The notes: generated by a model not told the origin, from the sequence alone. 64,000 bases of DNA from Vibrio rhizosphaerae (GCF_024347095.1 NZ_AP024904.1:682001-746000), one strand, 5' to 3'. Positions 1-9,561 are shown, numbered from the stretch's first letter. A program made the numbers and translations.

Positions 1-305
1 GCATTTCAGAACACGCACAACAAATGTTAGGTGATGTCGTATATGTGGAGCTCCCTGATGTTGACAGTGACGTGGATGCCGGTGATAACTTTTCATTGGT
101 TGAATCCGTAAAAGCAGCATCGGACATCTATTCACCGGTGAGCGGCATTATTATTGAAGTCAATGAAGATCTCAGTGATCGTCCTGAACTGATTAATGAA
201 GAACCGTATGAAGGGGGATGGATTGCCAAAATCCGCATGACCGATCCGACTGAACTGGATGATCTGAAAGACGAAGCAGAATATCTCAACACACTGGAAG
301 ACTGA
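1..305 (+). CDS. gcvH: Glycine cleavage system H protein (5' end outside window)
   Basis: Lipoyl carrier protein of the glycine cleavage complex. It shuttles the aminomethyl group between the P, T and L proteins in the cytoplasm. The reading frame is open from base 3, and residues before the first ATG at 24 ([11 protein letters not shown]) continue the GcvH fold, so that ATG is internal and the true start lies before the window. The lipoyl lysine is in the ESVKAASD motif (codon at 111-113). The C-terminal YLNTLED ending is typical of the family. gcvP follows in the same direction after a hairpin. Identity is secure; only the N-terminal quarter is missing. Confidence 0.96.
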   Translation, partial: ISEHAQQMLGDVVYVELPDVDSDVDAGDNFSLVESVKAASDIYSPVSGIIIEVNEDLSDRPELINEEPYEGGWIAKIRMTDPTELDDLKDEAEYLNTLED

Positions 306-312
306 ATCAATT

Positions 313-346
313 AAAGCTGTTTACATCGCTTGGTGTGCAGCTTTTT
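313..346 (+). terminator. Hairpin with T-run between gcvH and gcvP
   Basis: AAAGCTG pairs with CAGCTTT across a short loop and is followed by seven T. It looks like a Rho-independent terminator or attenuator directly after gcvH, so gcvP may be partly uncoupled from gcvH transcription. Confidence 0.65.
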
Positions 347-405
347 TTACGTCTTGAATTCAGCTTATATCAACGGACACCTTGTGTGGTCACGGTAAGG
401 AAATT

Positions 406-3270
406 ATGACTCAACTACTGCGCAATCTCTCTTCTCAAACAGAATTCGCCACGCGTCACAACGGTCCGCGTCAGCGGGAGCAAGCCATGATGCTTGAAAC
501 CATTGGTGCTGAAAGTCTGGCAACCCTGATCAACGAAACCGTGCCGGCCGGCATCCGTCTGGAATCTCCCCTCTCACTCCCTGAAGCGATGAGTGAATCC
601 GAGATGCTCGCGGCATTGAAACGCATCGCAGGCAAAAACCAAATTGCCCGCAGTTTTATCGGTCAGGGTTACTACGACACGTTCACACCCAGTGTCATTC
701 AACGCAATGTGTTGGAAAACCCCGGCTGGTATACGGCATACACCCCTTACCAACCTGAGATTTCGCAAGGTCGTTTAGAGTCACTGCTGAATTTCCAGCA
801 GATGGTGATTGACTTAACCGGTATGGACATCGCCAATGCTTCGCTTTTGGATGAAGCAACCGCCGCAGCGGAAGCAATGGCCTTATGTAAAAGAGCCGGT
901 AAAAGTAAAAGCCAACGCTTTTTCATCGCGGATCATGTCCATCCACAAACTATCGCAGTGGTCAAAAATCGCGCTGAATTCATGAATTTTGAAGTGGTGG
1001 TGTTGCCGGTCAGCGAGCTGCCGCAGCAAGATGTCTTCGGCGCTTTACTGCAATATCCGACCACCACCGGTGAAGTCACTGATTTAACCCCGGTGATCGA
1101 GGCGGCCCATCAGAATAAAACTTTGGTTGCGGTTGCTACCGATTTGCTTGCCAGCACATTAGTTAAACCGGCCGGAGAAATGGGTGCCGATATTGTGATT
1201 GGTTCTTCCCAACGCTTTGGCGTACCGATGGGATATGGCGGCCCCCACGCAGCCTTTATGGCAACCCGCGATCAATACAAACGCACCATGCCGGGCAGAA
1301 TCATCGGTGTCTCGGTGGATGCCAAAGGCCAGCCCGCGCTGCGTATGGCGATGCAAACCCGGGAGCAACATATCCGGCGCGAGAAGGCGACTTCGAATAT
1401 CTGTACCGCACAGGCACTACTGGCCAACATGGCTGTTTTCTATGCCATCTATCATGGTCCGGAAGGGCTCAAAACCATTGCCCGGCGAACCCACCATCTG
1501 ACCGCAATCATGGCGGCCGGACTCACGTTACAGGGTTACAAACTGCGTCATCAGACATTCTTTGACACCCTGACCATTGAGACCGGCGACCAGACCGATG
1601 CGCTGTATCAAAAAGCACAGCAAGCCGGGCTCAATCTGCGTCGCTATGAGCAAGCCCTTGGCATCAGTTTCGATGAAACCAAAACGCCGGATGATCTGCA
1701 GACTCTGTTTACGGTCTTCGCCATCCAAGCCGATCCGGAAAAAATTGCCGCTGAAATTGAACATGATGAATATGCGGCGATTCCTGAATCCTGCCGCAGA
1801 GCATCCGCTTATCTGACTCACCCGGTTTTCCATCGTTATCACAGTGAAACGCTGATGATGCGTTATCTGAAAACGCTGGAGAATAAAGACTTCTCGCTGA
1901 CCCATGGCATGATTCCGCTGGGCAGTTGCACCATGAAACTCAATGCTGCCTCTGAGATGATTCCGGTGACATGGCCTGAATTCGGCCAAATCCATCCGTT
2001 TGCCCCAAAAAGTCAGGCTGCCGGATATACTGAGCTGGCCGAAGATTTAAAAACCAAACTATGCACGATTACCGGTTATGATGCGTTCTCGTTGCAACCG
2101 AACTCCGGTGCATCCGGTGAATATGCCGGGCTGATTGCGATTCAGCGCTATCATCAGAGCCGCGGTGAAGGCAACCGCCATATTTGTTTGATTCCAAGCT
2201 CAGCACACGGCACCAACCCAGCGTCAGCCGCAATGGTGTCACTGGATGTTGTCGTCGTCGCCTGTGATTCAAACGGGAATATTGATCTTGCCGACCTCAA
2301 AGCCAAGATCGAAAAGTATCAGCAAGAAATCTCCTGCATCATGATTACTTACCCGTCCACCCACGGCGTGTACGAAACGCATGTCCGGCAGGTATGTGAA
2401 CTGATCCACGCGATTGGCGCACAGGTTTATCTGGACGGCGCGAATATGAACGCACAGGTCGGACTGACCAGCCCCGGCTTTATCGGCTCGGATGTCTCCC
2501 ACCTGAATCTGCATAAAACGTTCTGTATCCCGCACGGCGGCGGTGGCCCGGGCGTCGGCCCTATCGGAGTGAAATCTCATCTGGCGCCATTTTTACCCGG
2601 CCACATTGAGTCCGGCGTCGAAGGCAACGACCATGCAGTTGCGGCCGCAGATTTAGGCAGTGCCTCGATTCTGCCGATATCCTGGGCTTATATTACGATG
2701 ATGGGCACCGCCGGATTAACCGAAGCGACTCAACTGGCGATTCTGAATGCCAACTACGTGATGGAGCGGCTCCGCGCCCATTATCCGATTCTCTACCGAG
2801 GCGATAACGGCCGTGTTGCGCACGAATGTATTATCGATATTCGGCCCATTAAAGAGGCGTCCGGCATTTCCGAAGAAGATATCGCCAAGCGGCTGATGGA
2901 CTATGGCTTCCACGCGCCGACGATGTCCTTCCCGGTGGCCGGTACATTGATGATCGAACCGACCGAATCGGAAGATCTGGCCGAGTTAGATCGCTTCTGC
3001 GACGCGATGATCGCCATTCGTGAAGAGATCGACCAAGTCGTTGCCGGTGTGTGGCCGCTTACGGATAATCCGCTGGTGAATGCCCCGCACACACAGGCTG
3101 ATCTGGCCGCCGACGACTGGCAACATCCATACAGCCGTGCACTCGCCTGCTTCCCGACCCCACATACTCAGTCAGCAAAATACTGGCCAACCGTCAATCG
3201 GGTCGATAATGTTTATGGCGACAGAAACCTGATCTGTAGCTGCCCGCCGGTCAGTGATTATGAGGGTTAG
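406..3270 (+). CDS. gcvP: Glycine dehydrogenase (decarboxylating), P protein
   Basis: PLP-dependent glycine decarboxylase. It releases CO2 from glycine and loads the aminomethyl group onto lipoylated GcvH. The ATG at 406 has AAGGAA just upstream and gives 954 aa, the usual single-chain length for gammaproteobacteria; an in-frame TTG at 382 is less likely. Both homologous halves are present. The PLP lysine is in [16 protein letters not shown] (about residue 704), followed by the glycine-rich loop. The protein ends [12 protein letters not shown] as in relatives. It sits after gcvH and is closed by a strong terminator. No oddities seen. Confidence 0.98.
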   Translation: MTQLLRNLSSQTEFATRHNGPRQREQAMMLETIGAESLATLINETVPAGIRLESPLSLPEAMSESEMLAALKRIAGKNQIARSFIGQGYYDTFTPSVIQRNVLENPGWYTAYTPYQPEISQGRLESLLNFQQMVIDLTGMDIANASLLDEATAAAEAMALCKRAGKSKSQRFFIADHVHPQTIAVVKNRAEFMNFEVVVLPVSELPQQDVFGALLQYPTTTGEVTDLTPVIEAAHQNKTLVAVATDLLASTLVKPAGEMGADIVIGSSQRFGVPMGYGGPHAAFMATRDQYKRTMPGRIIGVSVDAKGQPALRMAMQTREQHIRREKATSNICTAQALLANMAVFYAIYHGPEGLKTIARRTHHLTAIMAAGLTLQGYKLRHQTFFDTLTIETGDQTDALYQKAQQAGLNLRRYEQALGISFDETKTPDDLQTLFTVFAIQADPEKIAAEIEHDEYAAIPESCRRASAYLTHPVFHRYHSETLMMRYLKTLENKDFSLTHGMIPLGSCTMKLNAASEMIPVTWPEFGQIHPFAPKSQAAGYTELAEDLKTKLCTITGYDAFSLQPNSGASGEYAGLIAIQRYHQSRGEGNRHICLIPSSAHGTNPASAAMVSLDVVVVACDSNGNIDLADLKAKIEKYQQEISCIMITYPSTHGVYETHVRQVCELIHAIGAQVYLDGANMNAQVGLTSPGFIGSDVSHLNLHKTFCIPHGGGGPGVGPIGVKSHLAPFLPGHIESGVEGNDHAVAAADLGSASILPISWAYITMMGTAGLTEATQLAILNANYVMERLRAHYPILYRGDNGRVAHECIIDIRPIKEASGISEEDIAKRLMDYGFHAPTMSFPVAGTLMIEPTESEDLAELDRFCDAMIAIREEIDQVVAGVWPLTDNPLVNAPHTQADLAADDWQHPYSRALACFPTPHTQSAKYWPTVNRVDNVYGDRNLICSCPPVSDYEG

Positions 3271-3314
3271 GTGATTACGGATAACTGAGTTGATAACTCA
3301 CTTGAATGGCAAAA

Positions 3315-3339
3315 GGCGAACGGTTTGGTTCGCCTTTTT
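3315..3339 (+). terminator. Rho-independent terminator of gcvP
   Basis: GGCGAAC, loop GGTTTG, GTTCGCC, then TTTTT: a perfect 7-bp stem with T-run 45 bp after the gcvP stop. Confidence 0.85.
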
Positions 3340-3434
3340 GTTATGCTGTAAAACGTTTTTGGACAAAAGCGTTTTAGGTTTGTTGAACTCATATTCTGAC
3401 TTCAAATTACTAGAAGTCATTTAGTTCTCATTGA

Positions 3435-3707
3435 CCTGCAGATAAAGGTTATGACAGCGAAGCCTTGAGAGCATACGTGAAGTTAAAAGGTGGTGAAACC
3501 GTCATACCCAAACGAAACTATGGGCAAGATATCGACAAGGAAAGCGTTGATTGGTGCCTGTATAAGTATCGACATTTGGTTGAGAATGCTTTCGCAAGGA
3601 TTAAACATTTTCGTTCAATATCAACGAGATATGATAAGTTAGCAAGAAATTACGCAAGTATGGTATCACTGGCGTTTACTATAATGTGGCTGCCGATATA
3701 TTGCTGA
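3435..3707 (+). pseudogene. IS5-family transposase, C-terminal remnant
   Basis: About 90 codons remain of an IS5-type DDE transposase. The frame starts after a stop at 3432 and reads DKGYDSEALRAYVK, then KRNYGQDID and YKYRHLVENAFARIKHFR. The second stretch holds the final catalytic Glu region (the Y-x-x-R-H-x-V-E-N-x-F signature). It ends at a TGA after MWLPIYC. The N-terminal two thirds, including the first two catalytic Asp, and clear terminal inverted repeats are absent. It lies between gcvP and the CBASS operon and is probably a scar at the left edge of the inserted defence region. Confidence 0.85.
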
Positions 3708-3738
3708 ATAAATTATGTACAGCAAAGATCAACAGCCC

Positions 3739-4788
3739 CTAGGAGTAAACAGAAATCCCCGAACGTGATAATTCCACTGCCCATGTATAGGACTGTGATG
3801 ATGGGTCAAAGTTATGTATCACCCAATTCTGCTGTGTCCCTTCCTGATAACGACGCCCGATTTCAATTGCTAAGGCTGACTGGACAGACAAGAATAAGTG
3901 TATTTTTTTGCAACCTGGTATTGCAGATAACCTATCAATAATTTCACCGATCTTAGCTGACATCTCTTGTAAGTTACGCTGATTCTTTATCAGGTTCCTC
4001 GAAGCATCTTGTTCGGAATCCAACATAGTAATTGAGTTTTGGAACTCTTCAGGAATTTGACAGAAGTTTATAGGGGTACTAAGACCTATAGCTATTGCGG
4101 CATCACCTGAATCGCTGACCCTATCCACAAGGGGTGATTCCTTTAATTTGATCCCAGTGTACTCATCACACAATAGCGCATAACCTCCATTACTATGAAA
4201 CTTATCAAAATATAAGATCTCCGCAGAAAGGTTTCTTAACATCGCACCATAAGCAACTAAAAATGGAATCCGGGCTAGCCCTCCTATATAAAGTTTTTGG
4301 CCTTTATCTTGAAGTATATGGCGCTTAAAAATATCAACTTCTAATTCGGCATTATATCGCCGGATTTGCTGCTCTATATTTTCAGACATAGTCTGGGGTA
4401 CGCCTAGATGCACTGGCTCCCTGCAAAATGCTTTCTCGGATGGTTCCAGCACCTCATCAGGGAAGTCCGTAGAGACGCCAGGCATTGCTGAAATAATAAC
4501 CCTAGCGGTATGGCGAAGTTTTTGGTTCCACTCAGAGAAAATTAGCATTGCACCCAAAATGAACAAAGCAACACTAAGGTACATCGCATATAAAGAAGGT
4601 TCTGTACCAGCCAGACTCAGAGTGTCGACAATATAGCCACTTTCAAGTTTCATGTTAAGTACACCAACCGAGAATAGGCCGGTTCCCAAAGAGGCGATGC
4701 AGGCTCTAACTCCCCATTTTGTTCGCGGATAAGATGTGCGTTTGAATTTTAATGCTGTAACAAACAACCATTTGAAGCGTTCCCACAT
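3739..4788 (-). CDS. cap14: CBASS effector with two TM helices and SAVED domain (Cap14-like)
   Basis: Predicted membrane effector of the CBASS operon. Two hydrophobic helices sit near the N-terminus (about residues 26-44 and 66-85). They are followed by about 260 residues that match a SAVED cyclic-nucleotide sensor: a GGLARIPFLVAYG-like start, an HLFLSVQSALAIEIGRR strand-helix, and a C-terminal VIHNFDP segment. In the known family, nucleotide binding by SAVED is thought to trigger the TM part to disrupt the inner membrane and kill the infected cell. The ATG at 4788 follows the upstream stop by 2 bases; an in-frame TTG at 4797 would overlap it. It is the last gene of the operon. The effector class rests on architecture, not on a search. 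Confidence 0.8.
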   Translation of the reverse strand: MWERFKWLFVTALKFKRTSYPRTKWGVRACIASLGTGLFSVGVLNMKLESGYIVDTLSLAGTEPSLYAMYLSVALFILGAMLIFSEWNQKLRHTARVIISAMPGVSTDFPDEVLEPSEKAFCREPVHLGVPQTMSENIEQQIRRYNAELEVDIFKRHILQDKGQKLYIGGLARIPFLVAYGAMLRNLSAEILYFDKFHSNGGYALLCDEYTGIKLKESPLVDRVSDSGDAAIAIGLSTPINFCQIPEEFQNSITMLDSEQDASRNLIKNQRNLQEMSAKIGEIIDRLSAIPGCKKIHLFLSVQSALAIEIGRRYQEGTQQNWVIHNFDPSSQSYTWAVELSRSGISVYS

Positions 4789-4790
4789 AG

Positions 4791-7004
4791 TCAGCAATCT
4801 TCCTCAGAATTGATAGATAATTCGATTGTCTTTCCCTTATCGATGGTGTAAACGGATGTTTTCTTTCTGCCTACAACAATAAAAAACAATGGGCGGTCGG
4901 GATTGTCGCACTCATGGGTTCGCCAGTCAGTTTTATCCGGGATTGAGGGAATCGGAAAATCCTGAGGATGTGTATGCCAAGTTCCAACATAGCCTAACAG
5001 CTGATCTGAAGCGATATAGGCTTCGTCAATTTCTGTCTGGTGAGCCTGCGCATCTAGCTTGAACGTCGTTCTGGTTCTTTGATCAGATCCTTTTGGGGTG
5101 GTAAAAGTATCTATTAGTACTTCACCGCTCTGTCCATAATAACCAATGAGGAGTCCGGCAGACTCAACAGATGTAGATTTTTCCTGTCGATAGGAACACA
5201 GTTTTTCATTCAGAGTCAGTGGAAGGTGGAGAACTTTTCCACACTTGCTTTTATAGGTGAGAAATTTTTTAGGTCGACAAACGTCACATAAAGGATGTCG
5301 TAAAGACAGCTTTTTTAAAGAAGATGTAAAATTTCGATATCTTGTACTAAGATTGATCCCTTCACGCTCAGCGTCTGCGCTATCGCCTTTCCAGCTAACT
5401 TTTTTTGACTCACTGAGCTTTCCTTCTAGATATCCCACAGCTAGATCTGCAGCCAGAAGAGCTGTTTGTGTGGAGCTAATTGCACCATATGGAATAAACA
5501 TCTCACCGCAACCAGCATAGTTTTTTACTATATTCTGTCCTGGTTCTATAAAGTTAAGGTTGGATGCTAAACCACGAACTCCACTGCTCGGTTCAACATA
5601 CGCACAACGCAAGCATCCAAGTTGATGCGGAATATCTAAGACTGCATGTCCACCAATTCCATACCCTTCAAGCCAGCTGTATATTACAGGAGCTTTAACA
5701 TCCGATTTCACCACATAATCATGAAACAAGCGTTCATGAGTAGGCCCCCCAATAGCTATGATAACGAGATCATACGCGTTTAAAATCTCTCGTTTTCTAC
5801 AATTGAGCAAAGAGTTGCCATAACCGTAAGATTTTAGCCACGGAAACTTATGTTTCAGTTGAAAGGCCACAGCTAAAGCCTTAGGCCAGTTTATACTACC
5901 ACCATCTAAAGTGTGACGGTAAAGATTAGACGTACTAAAATGATCAGGATCGACAATATCAATACGGCCAATTCCGGCAGATCCCAGCTTATGCGCTATT
6001 TCACTTCCCACGGAACCACTGCCAAATAAAATCACTTTCTTGCTATCAAGAGATGGGTTAGCACCGCTACGTGGTAGCATTAGTTCCTTGTTAAAGGCTT
6101 CAACAAAAATAGGTTCAACCTTCCACTGTTTGATCTTATCAAAGGTCAGAGGAAATGCCCGCTTTTTGTCTAAAGAAAGTTTTACCCCAACCCATGCTTT
6201 ACCTGATGGCGTTACCACGTTTAGCACTAACCAGTACTCTTTAGCTCGAATAGGAAACAACTCCTTTTCTGCTCTAACTTTGATTTCAGGAGCTAAATTC
6301 TGAATAGCTTCCAACAACCACGCTTTCAATCCATCACCATCACGAGGAATATTCAGAACTACAGGTTGCAGAGAAAGAATACACCCTACAGCATCTTTTC
6401 GTCGTTGACGGGATTCAATTTTTAAAAATCGAGCTACATCTTGATCACTGCATTCATGTGGCAAGGCAGTGAAAGATGCAGGAATACTCATAACACTATT
6501 GGTTTGAATGGGTTGATAAATATCAAGTTGTGTAAAATGAGTAACTCGTGATGTGCAGTAAAGCGTCTTAGGCGATGAACTTAGTAAACTTTTGGTGTTC
6601 GCATACCAATTTGTACTAAACTCCCTAAGCAACTCACTCTGATTAAATTCAGAATCAGTTATAAGCATACTTAGCAGTTTGATATGACGCCTTATGGACT
6701 CTTCGAAAGCCAATTCTGGCCTTTCAAAATTGACGGATACAGAGTCCAGTTGGTTAACACAAATGTTCCCAAGCCCTTCAAAATTCGATGAAGGGAGAAC
6801 ATGAGCTAAAACACCAAAAGATGCATAGTCTTCCAAATAAAATTGTGGCAATTGCTGGAGTTCATTGATGCAAAAATGCACCAAAGTCATTAAGCGGCCT
6901 TTAATTTCAAAGTTTACAGAAATTGTCTCCAGCTCTGAATAACTCGAAGGCTGGACCTCAAATTCACTATCGAGGAAATACTCTAGAACAGTTTCGTAGT
7001 TCAC
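4791..7004 (-). CDS. CBASS E2-E1-JAB fusion protein (Cap2-Cap3 fused)
   Basis: A 737-aa ubiquitin-machinery-like protein carrying all three activities that most type II CBASS operons split between Cap2 and Cap3. The N-terminal E2-like part has a GNICVNQ motif with a candidate catalytic Cys at 82. A ThiF/E1 adenylation domain starts at about 320 with the nucleotide loop LFGSGSVGSE (327-335), acidic IDIVDPDHF, and a candidate E1 Cys at 499 in YAGCGEMF. A Zn-like CDVC lies near 573. The C-terminal JAB/JAMM domain has Glu614, H677-T-H679-P and Asp690. In characterised systems Cap2 joins the C-terminus of the CD-NTase to cell targets to prime it, and Cap3 removes it. The start is a GTG 2 bp after the cdn stop; the nearby ATG at 7006 is out of frame and hits a stop. 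Confidence 0.88.
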   Translation of the reverse strand: MNYETVLEYFLDSEFEVQPSSYSELETISVNFEIKGRLMTLVHFCINELQQLPQFYLEDYASFGVLAHVLPSSNFEGLGNICVNQLDSVSVNFERPELAFEESIRRHIKLLSMLITDSEFNQSELLREFSTNWYANTKSLLSSSPKTLYCTSRVTHFTQLDIYQPIQTNSVMSIPASFTALPHECSDQDVARFLKIESRQRRKDAVGCILSLQPVVLNIPRDGDGLKAWLLEAIQNLAPEIKVRAEKELFPIRAKEYWLVLNVVTPSGKAWVGVKLSLDKKRAFPLTFDKIKQWKVEPIFVEAFNKELMLPRSGANPSLDSKKVILFGSGSVGSEIAHKLGSAGIGRIDIVDPDHFSTSNLYRHTLDGGSINWPKALAVAFQLKHKFPWLKSYGYGNSLLNCRKREILNAYDLVIIAIGGPTHERLFHDYVVKSDVKAPVIYSWLEGYGIGGHAVLDIPHQLGCLRCAYVEPSSGVRGLASNLNFIEPGQNIVKNYAGCGEMFIPYGAISSTQTALLAADLAVGYLEGKLSESKKVSWKGDSADAEREGINLSTRYRNFTSSLKKLSLRHPLCDVCRPKKFLTYKSKCGKVLHLPLTLNEKLCSYRQEKSTSVESAGLLIGYYGQSGEVLIDTFTTPKGSDQRTRTTFKLDAQAHQTEIDEAYIASDQLLGYVGTWHTHPQDFPIPSIPDKTDWRTHECDNPDRPLFFIVVGRKKTSVYTIDKGKTIELSINSEEDC

Positions 7005-7006
7005 AT

Positions 7007-8113
7007 TTATGCACCTTGCGATGTACCGGACGCCCCTGCCGTGCTGAGGGGAGCGGCCCCAGCAGTCAGAAGTATTGATGTGGCCTTAGAAGATGATTGC
7101 TTTTCTTCTTTGGGTACTTCAAAATCGTCGCCAAACACTTTATTTAAGATCTCGCACTGTTTTCTTTCGTCCGTCTCATCCAAGGCTTTCTTAAGCTCTT
7201 CTTGAAGCTTAAGTAGCTTATTTCTAAGTTGGCCACCAACAGCTAGATCACTGCCATCAGCATTCCCTCCTCCTACCTTGTGTTGAAAAATATCGCGCTT
7301 AGGCGCCATGGGTAACCTAACAGAGACACGGTAATCGCTTGTGCCCCATGGAGCTGAAATATAATCAGCATCAAGAATCGCATCAACAGTGTTTTTCAAA
7401 GCCTGTAGATCGTTATCCACCTCTGCAGAAAATGGATTAGGATGGTATTGCTCTTTGACCATGATGGTTAGGCCAATCGAAAAAACCTTTTTCCTTACTC
7501 CTTCAGAATTAAAGTTCACATCTCGCCAGCGTTTAATATAGCGGATCAAACGCTTGAGTTGTTTGCGTTTTGCAGTAGCTCCAAAAACAAAATTATCAAC
7601 ACTATCAATCCATTCGATAAGGCCTTTTTGATCGGCTTCTGACCACTCTTTGTGTTCATTACTAGCCCCATTTTTACCGACAGCTAGATAATAAGTATCA
7701 TTACTAAATAGAGATGTCTCTTTTTTGTATACCGTATAGTCAATATGCAGATTGATAGATTTGTAGTCAGCTGTCACGCACGGTTTCTTGATTCTAGGTT
7801 CTTTAAAATTTCGCTTATCCAGAATTTCTTTGATGGTTTTCTTTGGAGTAATCGGATCTTCAGGTGCATTTTCTGCATCAATAACGATTGCACGATCTAT
7901 ATCAAAATCACCGTCCAGACTATTAATAGCTGTGTTGACAGCAAATGATCCTTGCATAAAAGTATCGACCACGGGATAGCCTGCATCTTTAAAAGCGCTT
8001 TTGATTTCCTCGAGAATGCTTTTATCCTTTTCCTTTGCCTTTTTAAATCCTTCTGAATGGCTAGTTAGGTAGATTTTCTTATTAAACTTGTCGAAATAAG
8101 CTTGAATAGGCAT
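7007..8113 (-). CDS. CBASS CD-NTase (cGAS/DncV-like nucleotidyltransferase)
   Basis: Makes the cyclic oligonucleotide signal of the CBASS anti-phage system. The ATG at 8113 (MPIQAYF) has AAGGAG 11 bases upstream and gives 368 aa. The nucleotidyltransferase core shows QGSFAVNT (Gly55-Ser56), the metal-binding DIDRAIVID (Asp71, Asp73) and a third acid in LHIDYTVYK (Asp125). An OAS1-like helical part follows (RLIRYIKRWRDVN). The last 35 residues are a Ser/Ala/Gly-rich tail ending SQGA, a likely substrate for C-terminal conjugation by the adjacent fused E1/E2. I did not assign a CD-NTase clade or nucleotide product. Confidence 0.9.
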   Translation of the reverse strand: MPIQAYFDKFNKKIYLTSHSEGFKKAKEKDKSILEEIKSAFKDAGYPVVDTFMQGSFAVNTAINSLDGDFDIDRAIVIDAENAPEDPITPKKTIKEILDKRNFKEPRIKKPCVTADYKSINLHIDYTVYKKETSLFSNDTYYLAVGKNGASNEHKEWSEADQKGLIEWIDSVDNFVFGATAKRKQLKRLIRYIKRWRDVNFNSEGVRKKVFSIGLTIMVKEQYHPNPFSAEVDNDLQALKNTVDAILDADYISAPWGTSDYRVSVRLPMAPKRDIFQHKVGGGNADGSDLAVGGQLRNKLLKLQEELKKALDETDERKQCEILNKVFGDDFEVPKEEKQSSSKATSILLTAGAAPLSTAGASGTSQGA

Positions 8114-8127
8114 TGAACACGATCTCC

Positions 8128-8280
8128 TTAACAATGGAATGAGCCAATATATTTACATGGGTATACGGACTGCGAAAGTACCGACCCAGTAAGAGACTTT
8201 TCTGTTTTAAATGCAGATGAATCCTGCAACGTTGCTACCACTAAAGAGGCAACCTGATTCGAAGTTTTCTTAGTGTTCAT
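8128..8280 (-). CDS. Small 50-aa protein opening the CBASS operon
   Basis: The ATG at 8280 has AGAGAGGA 7 bases upstream, a strong ribosome site, and the stop lies 14 bases before the CD-NTase start, so it is probably translated as the first gene of the operon. The protein begins MNTKKTSNQVASLVVATLQD and continues with Ser/Lys-rich SLTGSVLSQS, then a short Cys-containing end (CKYIGSFHC). There is no signal peptide or TM segment. From memory the KKTS..VAS and KSL.GSVLSQS pattern resembles short basic hypothetical proteins found beside anti-phage genes. I cannot confirm this, and the function is unknown. The tail after SQS may be a truncated or frame-changed end. Confidence 0.65.
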   Translation of the reverse strand: MNTKKTSNQVASLVVATLQDSSAFKTEKSLTGSVLSQSVYPCKYIGSFHC

Positions 8281-8904
8281 GAGTATTCCTCTCTTTAGTA
8301 TCAGGTCAAAATCTAAACTCGCCATGCAATTAAAGCTCAAGGCGAATAATACGTTTTGATTTATATCAATCAATTTTACCCAGTGATAAGAATTGAACCA
8401 TTCATAGATCTAGAACTCAAAAAATCAGCAAAAAAACACAATATATGGTAGTTAAATTTAAAACTCAATACAACATAATGCTATGTACAATGGATTTCAA
8501 GTTGCAATTTAGGGGGAAGTTTATGAATAACTTAAGAAATGAAAAAAATCGTTAGTAGCTACTTACGAGCTAATAGATAAAGGAACTGAGCTGAAAAAAC
8601 GTACAATATAAAATTGGTATATTTATAAACCAGTCAAAAAATAAATTCCTTGACATTTTAGTAAAAACCAGAATCAGATTCATATATTTCAATATGAAAC
8701 AATTTCCACAAAATTTATGCATAACTTGTTTATAAACAACCTTTTATTTTGCGCACTAAAAATATTAGAAAGTGACATATCAGTCTTCGTTAAGGCATGA
8801 CCATAATTTAGTCAAAATTGTGGATATCATTCGAGGTCAAGGTGCTAGTATGGGACACAATCTAACTGACTCAATTCTGAACCAGAACCGGGCTGACACC
8901 CTTC
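8281..8904. other. AT-rich intergenic region upstream of the CBASS operon
   Basis: About 620 bp, strongly AT-rich, with no convincing ORF. A candidate promoter for the CBASS operon lies near 8340-8365 on the minus strand (TATTAT with AT-rich upstream DNA). A short ATG frame at 8523 stops after ten codons. No tRNA or clear attachment repeat is seen. Confidence 0.5.
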
Positions 8905-8928
8905 TAAAACGAGCCGCAATTGCGGCTC
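8905..8928 (-). terminator. Perfect palindrome, probable terminator of the 65-aa gene
   Basis: GAGCCGCAATTGCGGCTC (8911-8928) is a perfect 18-bp inverted repeat. On the minus strand it is followed by GTTTTAG, a weak T-run, just after the gene at 8949-9146. Confidence 0.55.
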
Positions 8929-8948
8929 GAAATCTAAATCACCAATAA

Positions 8949-9146
8949 CTACACCATATGTTCCCCGTCAATCTCTTGATGGTAGCGCACGTAATGGGTG
9001 GTAATCAGGTTATTCAGATACAACAGCACATTGCGCAGCTCTTGACTATTGTGCCGCTGTTCGGCTTCAAAGATTTCTTCTAACTGACGCAGATATTCAC
9101 GGGATTTCTGGGCAAATTCGTGGTTGTAAGGAATGGTTTCGTACAT
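8949..9146 (-). CDS. Small hypothetical protein, 65 aa
   Basis: Soluble, charged, mostly helical 65-residue protein beginning MYETIPYNHEFAQKS, with an amphipathic helix rich in Glu/Gln/Arg (REYLRQLEEIFEAEQRH) and a His-rich end. There is an AGGTG ribosome site upstream and a palindromic terminator downstream, which support a real single-gene unit. It has no TM segment or metal motif. I do not recognise the family; it may be a Vibrio-specific conserved small protein. Confidence 0.6.
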   Translation of the reverse strand: MYETIPYNHEFAQKSREYLRQLEEIFEAEQRHNSQELRNVLLYLNNLITTHYVRYHQEIDGEHMV

Positions 9147-9561
9147 AGGTTGTCACCTCTTCTTGTGATGGATGATATCTCACCACACAAAGGTCTCAAA
9201 CTTTGGGTGGCGAACTGGACAGGTTTGAGACAGCCGCTCACAAGAAACGGTGCGCCAAAGCGCCCCTATCCAGCCCACCATAATTCAGGTGTGCTGAAGT
9301 TACATGAAAACCTCAGCAAAGCTGGAGTTTTACATGTCTTGTGAAGAAAATACAGGGGTCTCAATCCCGGCACTGAATTTTGCCAGTGCATTCACAGGCT
9401 ATCAGGTTTTATTTCGATAAAAGTATGAAAAAAGTATGAGATTTTGCGAGCTGGGAAGCATTGACTAGCTGACGTAGACGGAAGCGTGCCAGTACTTAGA
9501 ACGCTTCCGTCAGATGAGGAAAAGGATGTCGATGCCTTGATCGGTTGTGATACCCAGTGCA
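9147..9561. other. Intergenic region with an inverted repeat
   Basis: No credible gene. It holds a long imperfect hairpin at 9302-9337 (ACATGAAAACCTCAGC, loop AAA, GCTGGAGTTTTACATGT) without a T-run, and a GGTCTCAAAC / GGTTTGAGAC pair near 9191-9225 that could also fold. Confidence 0.4.

Noticed and set aside
313..405. Glycine riboswitch in front of gcvP
   Set aside because: The region is under 100 bp, holds only a terminator-type hairpin, and lacks the glycine aptamer consensus.
1528..1995. 155-aa minus-strand open frame opposite gcvP
   Set aside because: Shadow of gcvP; no ribosome site and no protein-family features.
9120..9344. 74-aa plus-strand frame
   Set aside because: No ribosome site, begins inside the opposite small gene, and has no recognisable sequence.
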